From Chloroflexota bacterium (GTDB lineage: Bacteria > Chloroflexota > Dehalococcoidia > DSTF01 > JACRBR01): 9,173 bases of DNA. Shown piece after piece: positions 7,555 through 9,173 of this stretch. How positions within the stretch are numbered: the stretch's first letter is position 1; each line of letters starts with the position of its first letter. Made by a program: the position numbers and the translations under genes. The notes below the pieces were generated by a model. It did not search any database. It was not told the origin of the DNA and saw nothing but the letters and a program-made list of their open reading frames with translations. Location: contig JAKAMA010000066.1 in NCBI GenBank assembly GCA_021813085.1, forward strand, positions 1-9,173, in the 5' to 3' direction.

Positions 7555-8631
7555 ATGGCCGTCAGTCCGGGCATTCTGGAGGAGCTTCGCAAGGAGTCCG
7601 GGGGCGAGGATCTCGACCTCTCGTGGCTCGACCGGCCGCTGGCCGAGCGCGGCCTGCGCGTCGCACCGGGCAAGCGGGGCCTGACGCTCGAGGATATCGC
7701 GACCTCGTCGTACGGCGCGATCCCCGCTTCGACCAGCAACCAGAGCGGGCGCATGCGCGGCGCCGCACCCCGCTCCGACGCGCAGCACACGCAGATGATC
7801 TGGCCGTCGAAGGCGGCATCGTGGTCGGAGTCAGCGATGTTGCTGTACGAAGAGGCGGTGCAGCGCCAGTGGAGCAGCGCCGTCGATGTGCCCTGGGCGG
7901 ATCTGCCCGACCTGCCCGAGGAGATCGAGGTGGCGATGTCGCAGCTCTGCACGTTCCTCACGCAGGTCGAGTTCATCGCCGGTGACGTCCCGGGAAAATT
8001 CGCGCCGAACGTCAGCGGCGAGTATTTCGAGGTCGGCCTCTTCCTCGCCAGCCAGATCATGGACGAGGCGCGCCACCTCGATGTCTTTCGTAAGCGCGCG
8101 CTGGCCAACGGCATCGGCCTGCTACAGGCGGGACCGGGCGCCATCGGCCTGCTGACGGCGCAGGACTTCACCGAGATGGCGTCGACCCTGCACCTCGTCG
8201 GTGAGGGCTTCGTGCAGTCGATGTTCCGCATGGGTGAGATGTTCGCGCAGAGCGAGGTGGACAAGCGCATGTTCCGGCTGGCGGCGCAGGATGAGAGCCG
8301 CCACGTCGCGTTTGGCGTCATGCACATGAAGTACGTGGTTGAGACGCAGCCGGAGCGGCGCGACGAGATCCACACCTACCTTGACCGCATGGAGGGGCAG
8401 CTCGGCACCGGGTCGGCGCAGGCGGGCCTCACCGGCGGCGGCCAGACCGGCGAGGCGCTGGCGATCCTGCTCGGTGGCGGCACGGACGAGGCGCAGCTCC
8501 GCGAGGGCTACCTGAAGCTGCTCGCGATCCGTAAGCGGCAGGTGAACGAGTACATGCACCGGCTCGAAGTCGTCGGCCTCGGCGACCGGCGTCAGCGGAT
8601 GGCGCCGATGATGCAGGCACTGCTCAACTAG
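7555..8631 (+). CDS. Ferritin-like diiron protein, probable oxidase/oxygenase of unknown substrate
   Basis: A 358-residue protein with the full carboxylate-bridged diiron ligand set of the ferritin-like/ribonucleotide reductase R2-like superfamily. Four helices carry Glu139 (QVEFIAGD), Glu171 and His174 (DEARH), Glu217 (VGEG), and Glu247 and His250 (DESRH), the pattern E, ExxH, E, ExxH. An upstream segment WSESAMLLYEEAVQRQW (90-106) leads into the fold, and about 100 C-terminal residues follow it, containing a Gly-rich stretch (about 282-310). Residues 1-85 look partly disordered. Relatives with such sites include R2 subunits, R2-like ligand-binding oxidases and N-oxygenases such as AurF; I cannot assign it to one. 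No Tyr-radical position is claimed. ATG 7555 is chosen from GAGGAGG 4 nt upstream; the frame is open far upstream but non-coding in appearance. A related gene follows after 156 bp. Confidence 0.85.
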   Translation: MAVSPGILEELRKESGGEDLDLSWLDRPLAERGLRVAPGKRGLTLEDIATSSYGAIPASTSNQSGRMRGAAPRSDAQHTQMIWPSKAASWSESAMLLYEEAVQRQWSSAVDVPWADLPDLPEEIEVAMSQLCTFLTQVEFIAGDVPGKFAPNVSGEYFEVGLFLASQIMDEARHLDVFRKRALANGIGLLQAGPGAIGLLTAQDFTEMASTLHLVGEGFVQSMFRMGEMFAQSEVDKRMFRLAAQDESRHVAFGVMHMKYVVETQPERRDEIHTYLDRMEGQLGTGSAQAGLTGGGQTGEALAILLGGGTDEAQLREGYLKLLAIRKRQVNEYMHRLEVVGLGDRRQRMAPMMQALLN

Positions 8632-8638
8632 AGGCTGG

Positions 8639-8719
8639 CGGTTGGCGTCCAGAGGCCGGAGGCATGTGCCAGCACCATCATGCTGCGCGGACGTCGCCGG
8701 CCTCGACCGCGGCCAACCG
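8639..8719 (+). other. 81-nt nested hairpin between the two diiron-type genes
   Basis: Three nested inverted repeats line up on one axis. CGGTTGGC (8639-8646) pairs with GCCAACCG (8712-8719). GAGGCCGG (8652-8659) pairs with CCGGCCTC (8697-8704). CAGCA (8670-8674) pairs with TGCTG (8681-8685) around a 6-nt loop. GTC (8647-8649) with GAC (8705-8707), and GGC (8661-8663) with GTC (8693-8695, one G-U), can fill the gaps. The element starts 7 nt after the stop of the upstream gene and has no T-tract, so it is not an ordinary intrinsic terminator. It may be an mRNA processing or stability element, an attenuator, or a structured RNA. No known RNA family was recognised. Confidence 0.5.
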
Positions 8720-8736
8720 TGGAAAGATCGTGCGTG

Positions 8737-8766
8737 GGCGCCGGGACCGCGACCTGGCGCCGGGAC
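8737..8766 (+). repeat. 11-bp direct repeat upstream of the second diiron-type gene
   Basis: GGCGCCGGGAC occurs at 8737-8747 and again, identically, at 8756-8766, a 19-nt period. The second copy ends 21 nt before the start codon at 8788 and 8 nt before the ribosome site. The spacing, near two helical turns, would suit tandem binding of a regulator. A chance repeat in G/C-rich DNA is not excluded. Confidence 0.4.
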
Positions 8767-8787
8767 ATCTCGCTGAGGGACGGACAC

Positions 8788-9173
8788 ATGGCTGATACGG
8801 AGACCCAGGACCAACCACAGGCGGCGCCGATCGCGCCACCGATCCCCGGCATCCCGGCGCCGCCCGCGCTGGACATGAGCTGGGCGAAGGTGCCGACGGC
8901 GCGTCCGCCGAAGCCGAAGATCGGCGCGGAGGGCTTCACGCTGAAGATGGCGGACGCCGGCGAGTACGCGTACGCGCCTGATCACTGGCCGTACGAGAAC
9001 GACACACCGCGTGGCTCGTATCCGGCGAAGGACCGTGGCCTGCCAGCGCCATACACCATCTACGAAAAGGCCGAAGTCTGGGCCGAGAACTGCGCTGACC
9101 TCTACGAGGCGGCGATCCGCGAGCAGTGGAAGCCCGCGACCGGGGTGTCGTGGTCGTCCATCGAACCGCTACC
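8788..9173 (+). CDS. Partial gene: paralogue of the upstream diiron protein (3' end outside the window)
   Basis: An open frame of 128 codons plus 2 nt runs off the right edge. ATG 8788 is preceded by GAGGGA (8775-8780) at 7 nt. The first 45 residues are Pro/Ala-rich and probably disordered. Residues 98-128 (from VWAENCADLYEAAIREQW onward) align without gaps to residues 90-120 of the upstream diiron protein: 12 of 31 positions are identical, including WxE, LYE, A, QW, A, V, W and L. This is the segment that leads into the ferritin-like fold, so a second diiron-type protein is likely. The metal-ligand helices are beyond the edge, so it is unknown whether the site is intact. It could be a partner subunit, an independent enzyme or a metal-free scaffold. 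Same strand and a 156-bp gap suggest joint or sequential expression. Confidence 0.7.
   Translation, partial: MADTETQDQPQAAPIAPPIPGIPAPPALDMSWAKVPTARPPKPKIGAEGFTLKMADAGEYAYAPDHWPYENDTPRGSYPAKDRGLPAPYTIYEKAEVWAENCADLYEAAIREQWKPATGVSWSSIEPL

Overview
This 9.2 kb window comes from a bacterial chromosome of high G+C (roughly 70% by eye). Genes are tightly packed, GTG starts are common and intergenic gaps are short. The gene set is vegetative: aerobic respiration, thiamin synthesis and proteolysis. No mobile element, tRNA, rRNA or CRISPR array is visible. A very small LuxR-type regulator that is almost all helix-turn-helix, the short-loop cytochrome bd and the high G+C suggest Chloroflexota (Dehalococcoidia/Tepidiformia-like) or a deep actinobacterial lineage. 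This placement is an inference and has not been tested.

Layout. (1) 33-1223, minus: a geranylgeranyl-reductase-family flavoprotein, divergent from (2) 1334-3674, plus: cydA and cydB, an overlapping pair encoding a bd-type quinol oxidase. (3) 3743-3822: a TPP riboswitch with a hairpin behind it, leading into thiC (3916-5721) and, 7 nt later, a COMT-like O-methyltransferase (5729-6328), all plus. (4) Minus strand, convergent with the methyltransferase after a 12-nt gap: a small LuxR-type HTH gene (6964-7356) whose stop codon overlaps the start of clpP (6341-6967) as ATGA. (5) Divergent from that regulator, plus: a complete four-helix diiron (ferritin-like) protein (7555-8631), a 155-nt intergenic region with a long nested hairpin and an 11-bp direct repeat, and the 5' part of a second, related protein (8788 to the window edge).

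How the parts may work together. The flavoprotein and cydAB share a divergent control region. One testable idea is that the reductase saturates the isoprenoid tail of the quinone that the oxidase uses. thiC, and probably the methyltransferase behind it, should be turned down when thiamin pyrophosphate is plentiful. The regulator and ClpP look translationally coupled. The tandem diiron-type genes at the right edge are the least explained part: their substrate is unknown, they seem to form a paralogous pair, and the RNA or DNA structure between them is unusual.
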